Source: Helicoverpa zea | Taxonomy: Eukaryota; Arthropoda; Insecta; Lepidoptera; Noctuidae | Direction: 5' to 3' | Length of the DNA: 64,000 nt | NCBI RefSeq assembly: GCF_022581195.2 | Contig: NC_061458.1 | Span: forward strand, 10,106,001 to 10,170,000 | Shown: positions 20,901 to 32,655 of the stretch, one piece after another | How positions within the stretch are numbered: position 1 is the first letter of the stretch | Layout of the letters: every line of letters begins with the position of its first letter | Made by a program: the position numbers and the translations under genes | The notes under the pieces: generated by a model | Database searches by the model: none | What the model was told of the DNA's origin: nothing | The model's input: the letters and a program-made list of their open reading frames with translations, nothing else

Positions 20901-23900
20901 CAGCGTTGTGAATTACCGCGGACATAGACAAACATGCAACACTTTATGCCGCGGACACTAATATGTTGTTCTGTGGTTTGGGCCCGTCAGCCTAACGTAA
21001 AGCGGTAGGCCTCATATTCATTTAAGTCACTATGTAATAAGGTCAGACACATCTTGGCATTTGTTTTTCTGTCCGTGAAATGTAGGCATCATTAAGTTTA
21101 TTTTTGCTTAGTTTCCTATCATCATTTTGGCCTAGTTATGGTCTTCTTTCCTTTTTTGATAAAGTAGCGTTATTTTTATTGGTTTGTAAGTAAACCGGAA
21201 CCCTGGAGTTATCTTATAGATCGCAAGGTCGGCGCACCTACGTGTGACGGCGTGACATTGTACAAGTGGATCGGAAAAGGTGTGGAAAGTTTAAAATGCG
21301 CATACTTACGAGCCACGTGCATTGGTCACGGTTTTTGCTATATTTTCTCGAAGCTTAGGCGTGTCTGTGTCCGGCTTATGGAGCCCTACTTCAGTAGATA
21401 AAACTGACTCAAATTCAACGTTTAGAGTGCTTTGGATTTTGTTGTGGTGTAGACTTATTTAATTCCCAAAAAATCTCCAAACTTCTATTTTGTCAATATT
21501 GATCCACATCTAGTAAGAGGTTTTATATTACACCAATATACTTAGTCATTCTATTATCTAATGTTGCTTTCAACTTAGCGCTCGTCTTGAATGACGCCAT
21601 TATGTCTAAAAAAAGCTGTTACCTGGAATTGTTTTGTTGTTTTAACGCAAGAAACTAAATTGTTGCTCGACATTAAGTCTGCTTAAGTATATACTTAATC
21701 TTAGCTTACGTATCCAAAATTATAAAGATTTCCTGAACGACATTATATTATCGTATGTAGCGTGTTTACAGTTAAGTAATAAATTGATTTTAAACTGTTT
21801 ACCGGTGTAGCAAACAGTATCATTTGCGAAATAGGTTAACAAACATCAACGATTTCATTTAACTTTATTTGCTGCTTTGGGTTCTAGGGATGGGTTCCCT
21901 ATTGGGGACGTAGTTTCAACGAGGAATACAGTACAGCTCCGTCCATTTTCCGAAAGCTTTCTCTTATTTACCCAAAGTAGTGCGTCTACAGTTAAATTGT
22001 TAGCTGACTTAATAGCATCAGCTTCCCCGTCAACTTCAATTTCTTACATTAATTCAGCTTTATAGAAATGTTGAAGAGAATTGTTATTCATCGACAGTCT
22101 CTCTTGCCTATGTACTGCTGTATAAGTCTATGGGTACTTGCCATGATTCAAGTGAGGATCATTTGCGAGTGCATCGTCCTTCCGTCTGAATCACAGATCG
22201 TTAACCCACTTCCGCCCACGTGTGTGATTTAAAACCTCATAAAAAATGTTAGCTTGCTTAATCTGAGTAATGCTTTGAATACTTGTTCGACGTTGAGTCG
22301 TTTAAATAACAAAAACTGTGGGCGTGTCAGGGACCTTTGTGTGTCGTATGACGCGTGAATATTTAACTGTTTCTGTTTTGTCCACAAATTAGCATTTAAC
22401 AATTTGAGTACACATGTAGTTCACTGTACTATAACGATGTATTTACTATTTTTGAGAGGAAATTGTTTGGAAACATCATTGTTATTTTTAGAAGACCTGT
22501 TGAATGATGTCATCTACATAAATATTTATACAGCCTCAAATTATTCTTTAGATTGAAATATTTCGAAGCATTTAAAACCCATCTTCACGCGGCAAAAGCT
22601 AGACAAAAGATTCTTGATATAACATCGATCCTAAAGTACCAGACAATCCTCCAATTTGTAGGCCACTGACTATTGGACGAAGACTTATAAAAGCTGGTTC
22701 CTTACGAGTTTTCTTTGGGCGAAATAGATTATTTAGCGAATAATTGAACATCAGTCGTCCATTGATCAAAATGAGAAAAGGTAACCCTTTGCAATAAAAT
22801 GTTTGGTTGCGAAAATGAGAAGACATTGATTTATGACTAAGTTATTACTCAATACATAAATAACATCGGTCAAACTATTTCACAGATATGAATCACCAAT
22901 AACTTTTACCAAAACATTTCCCAAGTTACCGTCGTTGTCGTAATAGATTGACTACAAAATCCTTCGATTCCGTGTAAAACGACCGCAAGCCCTAGTTGCG
23001 ACTGCGGTCATCTGAGCACACCGAACCTCAATATGACAGGCCTGTTGTCTGTGCAAAATACATTGTCAAACGCTCCACTGTCCCTGGATTAAACCATTCC
23101 TTTTTCCGTTTTGTCGTTCCGCCAGTCAATCGTTTTGTAACTCCTTATCTGCTCTACAAGATCCATCATTTATTTCTCAGTTTGAATCTAAAGAATTTAA
23201 ATGAAGATTGATACTAATCTAATATTAGATTATTCTTCATAGTTTATCATCACGCCAAGCCCTTCCCTACTCGCCATTAAGTGCACATTATAGAGAAATA
23301 TTAAGTCGCGAAAACTGCCTATTGAATTCTTAATCGCTTCATCACTGAATCGCCATTAATCATTGTCGGCCAGGTATAAAAAAATCTTGCTTTTACGTAA
23401 CAAAACAGCAACAGCCAGAGGCCAGAGGGCTATTTATATTTAGTAAAACTATTAGGTTTTAGTCAAAACACAATGTAACTTTGAAATGTATTAAAGTTGT
23501 TGTTGATTTAGGTTGAGAGCGGTATGAAGGTGACCCATATAAAATGTCTATAAACTTTAGACTTGTCTAGACCGTAATACTTCAGGTGCTGTAATATAAT
23601 ATTAGCGCACAGATAAAATTACGAGTTCATTCGATTGTTGATTCGATTGTTCATTATAAAAATAGCTTCCATCTCACGCCTCGGACTGTTAATAAAATGA
23701 TGAAGTTAAAATAGAAAGACAATATAATTTATGCGTACTATGTTCAAGCCTGGATTTGAAATATTTGTTCATGTACATTTTGATTGGAAACCATGTTTTG
23801 ATGCATGAGTTGATGACTGAGTACTGACATATTTGTAACGGAAGCATTTTTAACTGAAATATTAAATGCGCGAGTTTCGTAATGATTGTATTCCATAAAG

Positions 23901-26900
23901 TTTTTGTATTTATTTCTGAATGTTCAGTTTTGCGCTGTTGCTCATAAATTATTCAGTTTAAACCTCTCCATATAATTCGTACGTCAACATAGCTCTTGTA
24001 AACGGATTCATGGCATTCATGTATTTTATCGATTCTCTTTGAGCTATCAATTTGCAAGTATATACGGGTGAATGTTAGTAACTGCAAACTGTAGCCCGTA
24101 ATGGAAAAGTACTTGAAGAAAAATGGTTGCAGTGTGCACTGCACTAGAAGATGTTGTGTATTAGTGGAACAATAAGAAAGTTTAAAGTTCTCAGCAAACT
24201 ATTTGCTGGAAAAGGTTGTGCAGCTAAGGGTGCTTTTAAACTAAGATTATTTCAAAACACGAGAAGGTATAAACATAGAAAGTAGTTTGCCAAAGACTAA
24301 AACATAACTTATACCTTAGATGTCGATCGTTTTGGATGATTCACAAACTTTGAACCAATTTCACGATGGATTTTGGGAATAACCAATTTCCGGACTTACA
24401 TATTCGATCTACGTTTTCAATTATGACGTGTATGCCTAGTTGGTTACGTACTTTATTTCTCACCTAAAGCTGGGCCAATATAACTCTCTCTACTCAATTT
24501 ATTCCTTCTATCGGATTTCCTCGACGGAGTTGGCGTGAATATTTATGAAGTTAACTTTAACTATAAAGCTTTTTAAGCGATATATGTCTGCCAAATATTG
24601 ATTGGATAATAAAAACGATAAGAGTTCGTTCTTCAAATGAAATATGTTCATTATTTATTTAAGTAGAGAGTGTTTCATATTCATAATTGATTCTCATTTG
24701 GTTCTATTAGCTAAGGTTAGCAAACTTTTGGTTCGGTGTCTTAAATAATATAAGATTTAAATATGGCTTTAGCTTTTCATAGCATTTTGAATAAGTTAAG
24801 ACCTTTGTCTAGTCTAGACAATATTTATTAACGCAGAGTGCTGGTTTCTACATATAAAGTGAGCATTACTTATTTACTTTTGATGACTAATACTGGCGTA
24901 TAATATGAACTTGTACGTGTACCTAATTAATATACAATGCGAGTACCTATTTTCCTTCTTTGTGCACGTAGACAGGAAATGTGTTACAATATGGTTGGTG
25001 AAGCCTGGTTTTGTAATAAAATCAACTCGACAAGGTTCATTTTTTAATTATGAAGTACGTAATTTATTTTCTTGAATGCAAACTAAACCTTTCAATTTCT
25101 ATATCCCTTAAATAATCCAGTGTGGGATGTCACATCTGCATATTAAGTGTAACTAAAGATGTACTTTTGGTTCCAAATTGCTACATACCAACGACCGTTT
25201 GAATAACTGAGGTGAGAACTTTCTGGCTTCAATATAAGAGCGATCATAATATACTGGATCTCCAGAGCATCAATTTTACGTTCTCCTTTTTTATGTATGG
25301 CGCCTTAAATCGGCCTTTTCTCCTTTAAGTCTCTGCTAGGGCCGGTCGCTAATAATATGTTCTCAATGTCACCTCAGTGGGAGCGAGTAGTTGCCTCTTC
25401 AGCCTTGACATTATAAGCAGACATCTTTACTTGCTAATTCTTGACTCACACTTCAATATCTATTCCGAACAAACACATAAAAAAAAACCTATTAGACATT
25501 CTTGGTATTAATATTATTAATAAAACCTTATTTGTTTTTTTAAAGTCCATTTAAATAATTGAATATGGATTCCTTTTTAAGCGATAGTGTGTTTTTTAGA
25601 TTTCAAACCTTTGAAGTTCTTTTATTCTGTTGAAGCGATCGCTTTGGAAAGTGCATCGTTTTACAAAGTAACCGCTTTAATACTTCGGAAAAGGTCACAG
25701 CGATATGCAGATTATAGAGCTTAGATTTTTCTTTCATCGGTTTTAGGATTGTGTGGATTAGATTTCAAAGCAATTCATTTTTTATTCTTCATATAAAAAC
25801 ATTACTTAATTACTAACTCTTAATCATCGTGTATTTAGATGACCTTTTACGAATGTCAAATGCAACGAGGTTTTTTTGTAGATACAAACATATTAAAGTA
25901 GTTCACGCTACATCGCTAGTTATTACATAAATTGACAACGTTTTTCTATTTATTAGATTGTGCGTTGATTAAACACATACTTTTTAGATCGCGTGTTTGT
26001 ATGCCAAGCTTGAACGGCATGACGTTATACCATGAGCAATATTCAGCAAGAAATAATCGCCTATATTTTCCATTCGATATGCGAAATTATTTCAAATGTA
26101 ATAATTAAGTGTTATAAAATAATCGCGTATTGCTTTCATCTGTGAATTATATCGTAATGGCGTGATTATGAAATGTATTGCAGTAGGAGTCAGCAATTGC
26201 ACGGTTTATGTACCAATATGGTATTGAGATGAGATGTCACGCAATTTACCTCCGATTTATAGGTCGTGGCTGAAGATGCCGTGACTTGTAACTCGAGGAC
26301 TTGTGTTTATACGAGTAATTTGTGTTAGCGCGCTGTTTACAACTTTAGGCGCTAAATAACGATCCAATATGTTTGATGTTTTTAAGTAGCATAATATCTT
26401 CATAAATAAATTTTGGGAAGAACAGATCTGCCAAAATTTACAAATCTTTTCTACCCACGGAGGTTCTACCTGATTTCGTGTACTTATTATGGCAAGGTTG
26501 TAAACGTTGATTGATTACCAGAATAAAAGCAGAAACACGCCAAGAAAAACGGCCGCGGAAACATTAATACATTTCATTGATTTACGATGTTCAACTATCC
26601 ATTAAATACGTTGTAAGTTAATAAACTTGATATATATAACTGCAATGTGCAATAAAAACATTCGTATTATTAATAGCGTTCGCTAACGGATATGAATGCT
26701 CGACGCTCTGTAGTTCATTCATGTAGAGAGTGAACATCCGCAACGAACGAATGATTAAGTGAATGGTATCGCACGTTTCATATCGGTATATCGTTCACTA
26801 GTTGTGTACCGGGGTTTTACCTGTGCATGGGTCATGAACTAGCATGTCGCATTGAATGATTTATTTCATCCTTGTTGACGTTTTCAAAAAGCACAATACT

Positions 26901-29186
26901 ACCTATATACATATTGGTGATTTTGGTAATTGAAGCTCAATCTTTAATGAAAATGTTGTAAAACTTCATCATAGATCTGATCACTAGCTCCAAAGATTAC
27001 TATATTTAAACAAAGAAACACACTTTCCAATTTTATTATTAGTATATAATTGGTGTACCATGTACATGAATACAGCCCTATAACAGTTATAGAAACGCTC
27101 TGTATTGTGATTTTCAATATGTAACAACGTTCGCTATTTACTCAACGTGTTTACCAATTATGCTAAATGTGGGTTCGGTTTAGAGTTATGTAGTGCAAAT
27201 AATGTTTTGTTTATTAATGCTGTTTGTGATCGCCACGTTAGCCTAGTTATATCACGCCTATTATTGACTGGTCATCCGAAATTCACGACGGTGAAGTTCG
27301 CAATATCAGTTTATCAAAGGTCTGTCCTTGGGGCGAGTAAAAGTTGTACCTCCTGTAAATGAAGGTCTTAATCGTTAAGCGTTAATGTGAAGCAATCTAT
27401 TAGAAGTACTTTCAAATGGGTGTATGTATGTATATGTAAGCACCATATATTTCGTGCCGAAATAGAAACCGCGTCGTAAGGCGCTGATCAGCCTCGGAAG
27501 CGCGGAGTGCGATTTATTCCCTAAAGTGTATTCATACAACACACTTGTCAAGTGAGACGTTCGTGATACTCGTAAATAAGAATCTTCGTCAATTCCGTGC
27601 GGTATTCGACTATCGAATAACAATTGTTGAAGCAATAACAATACCTCAGTCCCAGTGACATGTCGACAGTACACATGTTTGTATGTAGGTACGCAATACT
27701 ATACATAGGTGCAGGAACGAAAGCACGATGTAAATACGTCATTATGTATGATATGTAGTGCAACAATATAATTGTATGACATATTCTCACGCAGTAACGC
27801 GTGCAATAAATGAGCGTGTAATTACGCAGTTTAGCCGTGTTTGTAACGCACAATGCCTCTGGTCTAGTACTCCGCCATCCGTCTCGTATCTGACCATCTA
27901 CCGGAGAAAAGACCTATTTTTTCCCGATATTAAATGTATAAGAAGCGCTGTTGGTAAATGAAATTCGATTTCGCAGAAATAAATCGAATCTCCTCTAAAT
28001 ATATATTTGGATAAAGTGATTGATATCAGCTTGCTTAAATTAAGGCTAGTGACAAGTGTTATGTTCGTGATCGCAATATTTCTTATATTCGTCTTCATTT
28101 TAATTCATTACGTCCCGGTTTACCTACGTCGCTTTTTAAACTGCCACAAAGCTTTGTCGCGTTTAAACGAGGACTTAATGAAAGTCTGCGAAGGAGGCGC
28201 AGCGGACCAAATCCCCCTTTAGCCGAGGCCCGCGAGGGCACAGATTTATAAGGATTTTCTTTCGCCGACTTCGTAACACTTTCATACGTCTCTCTGTATT
28301 GAAAAATTATATTCCCTTATAACGTGATCTGTTCAAACGAATTGCGTTTGTAAGGTTTAAGGGTTCTTTATTACAGAAAAGCGATTCCGAATCATTTAAT
28401 TTATTTCGCTCACGTCTGTTATTATTTGTTTGTACGTTGGCTTCAGACCGGGAGGGTTCGATATTCGTGGTTTCATTTTGGTATTTGCGGTTCGAAGCGT
28501 CGGCCGTAATATAAAGTTACGTCGATGGTCCTCTAATTTGAATTAATGAATCAATTTAGATTTGGCCATTTATGATAACTGAGCAATAGATATGATATTA
28601 CGATTGTGGATATTAGCTGTTAGCTAGGCATGCTGTCTGATAGCAGGCGAAATATTGGGAAATGATTACAATCGTTGTACTGTTCAAGCCCAGAAGCAAA
28701 ATGCTGGTATTTTAGGAGCAGGTCAGTAAACGAGGTGCCTGCGTCGCTAGACTAAGCGTCGGTGTTACCGTGATCGACGGCGACCAGACGCAGCGGCTCT
28801 GATTAACGACTTCCGAGGGCGTCGCGTGACGTCACCCGCCTCAAATTGGATGCTAACGCATATCTCTGTTTGCACAAACTTTCAGCTTTCCAAACAAACT
28901 TGCAGAACTAGCTTCAAGTGCATATTTACAGCGAAGCTTACGTGTGCCAGGAAACCCACATTTGTCGTTTTACTTTTACTTGTCTCTTTCAATTTGTGGT
29001 TCTTTTCCTTTGACAATATTGCTTTCTCATGCCTTTATTGCGCTGTCTAGATAATTGCGGCTGACTAAGTAGGACTTGCTGAATTAATCTCTTTAAGTAC
29101 TAAGCTCTCTTAATTATAAATTAAGTATCTAGCTCGTTGGCGACTCGCTGTGATTGGAACTTTTTTGTTTACCTTTTTGTATTTTT
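14966..29186. other. Long unique AT-rich stretch, probably intron
   Basis: About 14 kb without a supportable exon, RNA gene or transposon. Open frames here are under 110 codons and AT-driven. There is a small hairpin at 15059-15097. A GC-rich patch at 28717-28836 (GAGGTGCCTGCGTCGCTAGA...GTCGCGTGACGTCACCCGCC) contains a CRE octamer at 28827-28834 and could be an enhancer or alternative promoter. Otherwise I see nothing in it. Confidence 0.4.
15059..15097. repeat. Short hairpin
   Basis: 13-bp exact arms CTACTATACAAGT (15059-15071) and ACTTGTATAGTAG (15085-15097) separated by 13 bp. Flanking TTAA on both sides (15055-15058 and 15101-15104) extends the symmetry. It may be a worn MITE core; no larger TIR seen. 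Confidence 0.5.
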
Positions 29187-29390
29187 AACCCCCGACGCAA
29201 AAACGACGGGGTGTTATAAGTTTGACGGGTCTGTGTGTGTGTGTATGTGTCATCGTAGCTCCCAAACGGATGATCCGATTTTAATGCGGTTTTTTTTGTT
29301 TAAAAGGAATGTCATTCGGGAGTGTTCTTAGCTATGTTTGGTGGAAATCGGTTCAGGTCTTCAAGGTCATCAGCTCGTTTGTAAGGTGTG
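29187..29390 (+). repeat. Interspersed repeat, 'ACCCCCGACGCAAAAACGACGG' family
   Basis: Begins AACCCCCGACGCAAAAACGA, then GGGGTGTTATAAGTTTGACG, a short (TG)n run, CATCGTAGCTCCCAAACGGA and a GTTTAAAAGGAATGTCATTC block. I recognise this string as a common dispersed repeat of moth genomes; the class is not clear from this copy. No TSD was identified. The right boundary is approximate. The ORF over it (29137-29331) is spurious. Confidence 0.7.
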
Positions 29391-29881
29391 ATAGGAATGT
29401 TACACGCTCAGTTTACTTGCAAGCATATGTGGGATCTGAAATTTGAAACACTAATGTCTTCTGGAACCACTGAGCTGGTCTGCTGTTAGGGCACGAAGAT
29501 AGGAGACGTAACCCTGAACTGCCTTTTAGTAAACCCATCGAGTTTGGGCTCGTTGAATTTGTTTTGACGAGTTCTCTTCATGTTTCTAATTGACGAGAAC
29601 CTGATACTGGAAATGGGATATGGCGGATGAAACCCTGGAATGCCGGAATGAAACGGATAAACCGATTTATATTTTTGCTGAAAGTCTAGAATGACCAAAG
29701 GTTAACCTTTATTGTTTCTCAATCTGTGCAATTCTACCAGTCAGTTTGTCATGAGGATTGTTAAACAGCTTCCTTAGGCCGAGATCGCATATAGCGACCC
29801 CAACTTAAAATAAAAGAAGGAAAAATGAAGGAGCTCCTTCAAAAAGCATGAAATAAAATAAAATTATAAATTTAAAAAAAA
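29391..29881. other. Spacer between repeats
   Basis: About 490 bp with no clear gene. 29775-29850 (GGCCGAGATCGCATATAGCG, then A-rich) may be a retroelement tail or the outer flank of the foldback. The minus-strand frame 29486-29698 is not supported. Confidence 0.35.
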
Positions 29882-30277
29882 CCCCCGACCCAAAAAAAGT
29901 ACTCAATCATTATGACAAAAGGTTAAAAACGCTAAACCCTATAAAAAGCAAAAAATAACTTTTAACACTACGTAAGTACCAACTAAAGCATGTCAGACTA
30001 AACTAAATTTTGACGTGTCGGGGGACCGCTTTTTACCTTCAAAAATACTTACATAAATCAAATGATAGGTAAGTACCTAATTACAACATTCGTATTTAAA
30101 AAAACACGAATCTTAATTAGATAATTAGAGAGGTCCCCCGACACGACAAAATTTAGTTTAGTCTGACATGCTTTAGTTGGTACTTACGTAGTGTTAAAAG
30201 TTATTTTTTGCTTTTTATAGGGTTTAGCGTTTTTAACCTTTTGTCATAATAATTGCGTACTTTTTTTGGGTCGGGGG
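29882..30277. mobile_element. Foldback element with 146-bp near-perfect inverted arms
   Basis: Left arm 29882-30027 and right arm 30132-30277 are reverse complements with only a few mismatches (for example GACGTGTCG against GTCGTGTCG near the inner end), around a 104-bp AT-rich loop. Outer ends are CCCCCGACCCAAAAAAAGTA and inner ends GTGTCGGGGGACC, so each arm is itself bounded by a C5GAC-type motif. An A-rich run on the left and a T-rich run on the right continue the symmetry. There is no coding capacity and no clear TSD. Transcribed RNA would form a long double-stranded hairpin. Confidence 0.88.
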
Positions 30278-31343
30278 CTTTTTCTTTTTTTTTTTTTTTT
30301 GGAACGTGGAACTACAAGGCTTTTTGAAAAGAGGTCAGATACAATTGCGGGAGCAAATAGCACCTTATTGCCCACTTCCATTATGAAACTCGTAACACGG
30401 CGGAAATGCAATCTTTCTTAACGCTAAAACCTTTAAATCGCTCCTTTTAACACAACTGGCTGAATGGAAGGCATTACAGGATGTCGGATGACGTTTTAAG
30501 AAGAAAACGCCACTTAATTAACCGTCAAATCCGTAGCGGACCCCAATCGGGGTCTGAACATCAATGTCACCGTAAGCTCGGTTTAGACCCCAATTGGGGT
30601 CTGCGAATCAGTCATACACTTTCCTAATTATTTACGCTCATATTTATTTTCTTTCCAATCAAACCACATTTGTGAGTACTAAATAAAATAACTAAATAAA
30701 TTTAAATTATTTTTACGTATTCAAACCTTTCATATTTAGCATCCCGTTAGAAATATACCTTTTTAAAATCCAATCGTAATTACCGGGAATTCTGATCGAA
30801 CTCGCCATGTTTGTTTACATTAGTTGTTTTTTTAAATTTGAAGACGCATAGACAAGATGGCGACGGTGATAGAAGTTTTGCATCGAATGATCCGATTCGT
30901 TAAAATAAAGAATCGATTTAATAATTTTATATTATAATATTACTAAATTGCACTTTTGTATAGGTACTTACCATAATCTGAAAATAAATAAGGAAAAGTA
31001 AAATGACTTAATTTATTTTGAAAAAAGTGCTAGAAAATCAGTGGTAGAAAATACGTTGTAGCCGGAATAAAAAAAATCTTCGGTTTTTAGGGTTTCTGAA
31101 GACGGCAAATGAAGACTTATTTTTTTCTTCGGGTGTTTTATGTGCAGGATTCCTGTAGACCTGCCAAACTTAATGGCGATTCGTTACTCCAACTTTTTAA
31201 CTGTGCGGCAAAGCTATTTGACGAGAGCCATAGTTAGGTGTAGTTATCGCAAAATTTTATGACGATTTCATTGTTTGAAAGGGCAAATAGTTCGCTGTTC
31301 ATCGAAAGCTGGTCCAAGATGGAAAGATGGCCGCCGCCGACTT
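30278..31343. other. Unique DNA containing a palindrome pair
   Basis: Begins with a T-run (30281-30300). Two copies of a 16-bp palindrome lie at 30539-30601. 30602-31343 is AT-rich with no gene. The phrase ACAAGATGGCGACGG (30852-30866) and GGAAAGATGGCCGCCGCCGA (31321-31340) are GC-rich spots resembling YY1-type ATGGC motifs; nothing more can be claimed. Confidence 0.35.
30539..30601. repeat. Two 16-bp palindromes, GACCCCAATYGGGGTC
   Basis: GACCCCAATCGGGGTC at 30539-30554 and GACCCCAATTGGGGTC at 30586-30601, 47 bp apart start to start. The second is a perfect palindrome; the first has one central C/T difference. Such sites could bind a dimeric factor or be terminal pieces of a small repeat. 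Confidence 0.75.
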
Positions 31344-32428
31344 ATTTTTAACCGACTTCCCAAAAAGGGGAGGTTCTCAATTCGACCGTTTTTTTTTTGT
31401 ATGTTTGTTACGCGATTACTCAGCCATTTATTTATCGATTTTAATGATTCTTTTTTTGTTTGATAGCGTATACTTCCGAGGTGGTCCCGTTATCATCAGG
31501 TCAGGATCTGATGATGGAACCTTGAGAAATCGAAGGCGACTTTCGAAAGTTGCAGAAATACATAGGTTGAAATCTTATCACTCAGGTGTTTGCCTGGTAG
31601 CACTATTCAACAGTGAAGGTTTTGAGCTGAACTGATGATGGAGACCAGTGAAGTTCGAGGGAACTCGACAACTGAATATTTAAACTTTCTCGTGTTTGTG
31701 CTTATATTATTCGTATTTACGAGGCCTCTGCAACAGTGAAGGAGATGGAGACGAGAGAAGTTCGGTTGTCGAGATCCCTCGACCTTCTCTGGTCTCCATC
31801 ATCAGGTCAGCTCCAAACCTTTACTGTTTCATAGTGTTATCAGGGGCCCGATTCTCCTAATTTTACTTAAGCGACCTTCGATTGACGTTCGACTCGCTTC
31901 GACTGAGATCCAATCCCGACTCGATTACGATTGAAGCGTATGTGGCATTCCGCTATTTTTTCTTTGAAATAAACGTTTTTATCCTTTTCTGTCATTCAAT
32001 AATGAATCATTTTGTCTGCAAATGATTTACGATTGCATAATGATTGTACAGCAAACTACCGTATAGACCAAAATCATCAAAATAGCAGACCAATCGCACA
32101 CCAATCAAATGTCAATCGAATACGATTGGTCTTTTATTAGTAGCAGAATGCCCGATATGGTTAAAACTGCTATAACGATCATATTGCGATTCGATTTCTA
32201 TTAGATTTTGACATTATTAACTTAGGAGAATCGGGGCCCAGACATACATCTGAGTGTCAAGTTATAACCTTATCTATGCTTACAATTTTCGAGAGTTGCC
32301 CTCGATTTCTCAAGGTTTCCATCATCAGATCCTGGACCTAATAACAAATATGGGGAATATACCCTTTCGACCAAAAACAAACATCCAAATTGAGAACCAC
32401 CTCCTTTTTGGGATTCGGTTAAAAATAT
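31344..32428. repeat. Inverted pair of the 'ACCGACTTCCCAAAAAGG' repeat
   Basis: The plus copy starts ATTTTTAACCGACTTCCCAA (31344) and includes GGAGGTTCTCAATTCGACCG, TCAGGATCTGATGATGGAAC, CTTGAGAAATCGAAGG and TGATGATGGAGACCAGTGAA. The minus copy shows the same blocks in reverse order (CTGGTCTCCATCATCAGGTC, TCGATTTCTCAAGGTTTCCA, CCTCCTTTTTGGGATTCGGT) and ends at about 32428. The centre is near 31712. The minus copy is interrupted by a MITE (31844-32238). This is a well-known kind of dispersed repeat in Lepidoptera; its class is unclear. The 62- and 102-codon frames across it are not genes. Confidence 0.8.
31844..32238. mobile_element. 395-bp MITE, TIR GGGCCCGATTCTCCTAA
   Basis: Left end GGGCCCGATTCTCCTAA (31844-31860) and right end TTAGGAGAATCGGGGCC (32222-32238) are inverted repeats with one mismatch. 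Comparison with the uninterrupted plus copy of the host repeat shows the break at ...TATCAG|...|CAGACATAC, so CAG (31841-31843 and 32239-32241) is probably a 3-bp target duplication. The interior is AT-rich with many CAATCG/CGATTG words and no ORF. Confidence 0.82.
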
Positions 32429-32539
32429 TTGGTGACTTTAAAATCAATCAATTATTATTATTGTTTCTCATCATCAAATAAGTACATTACTTTGGTAGTT
32501 ACAAATTGCATTATATTTCAGAACACCAGGCTTACCCTC

Positions 32540-32655
32540 ATCATCATCATCATCATCATCAGCCTATCGCAGTCCACTGCTGGACATAGGCCTCTCCAAG
32601 TGCACTTAGTGCACGCCACTGAGATCGATTGAAGTAGGCTAAATACCTCTATGAG
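32540..32655 (-). mobile_element. 5'-truncated non-LTR retroelement tail, ending in (ATG)n
   Basis: Read on the minus strand it runs to AGGCCTATGTCCAGCAGTGG and ends in (ATG)n, seen on the plus strand as TCATCATCATCATCATCATC. It is flanked by an exact 13-bp target duplication CAGGCTTACCCTC (32527-32539 and 32656-32668), the signature of target-primed reverse transcription. Only the last ~116 bp inserted. The CCAGCAGTGG motif is also found in the SINE copy at 58848-59016. Confidence 0.85.
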
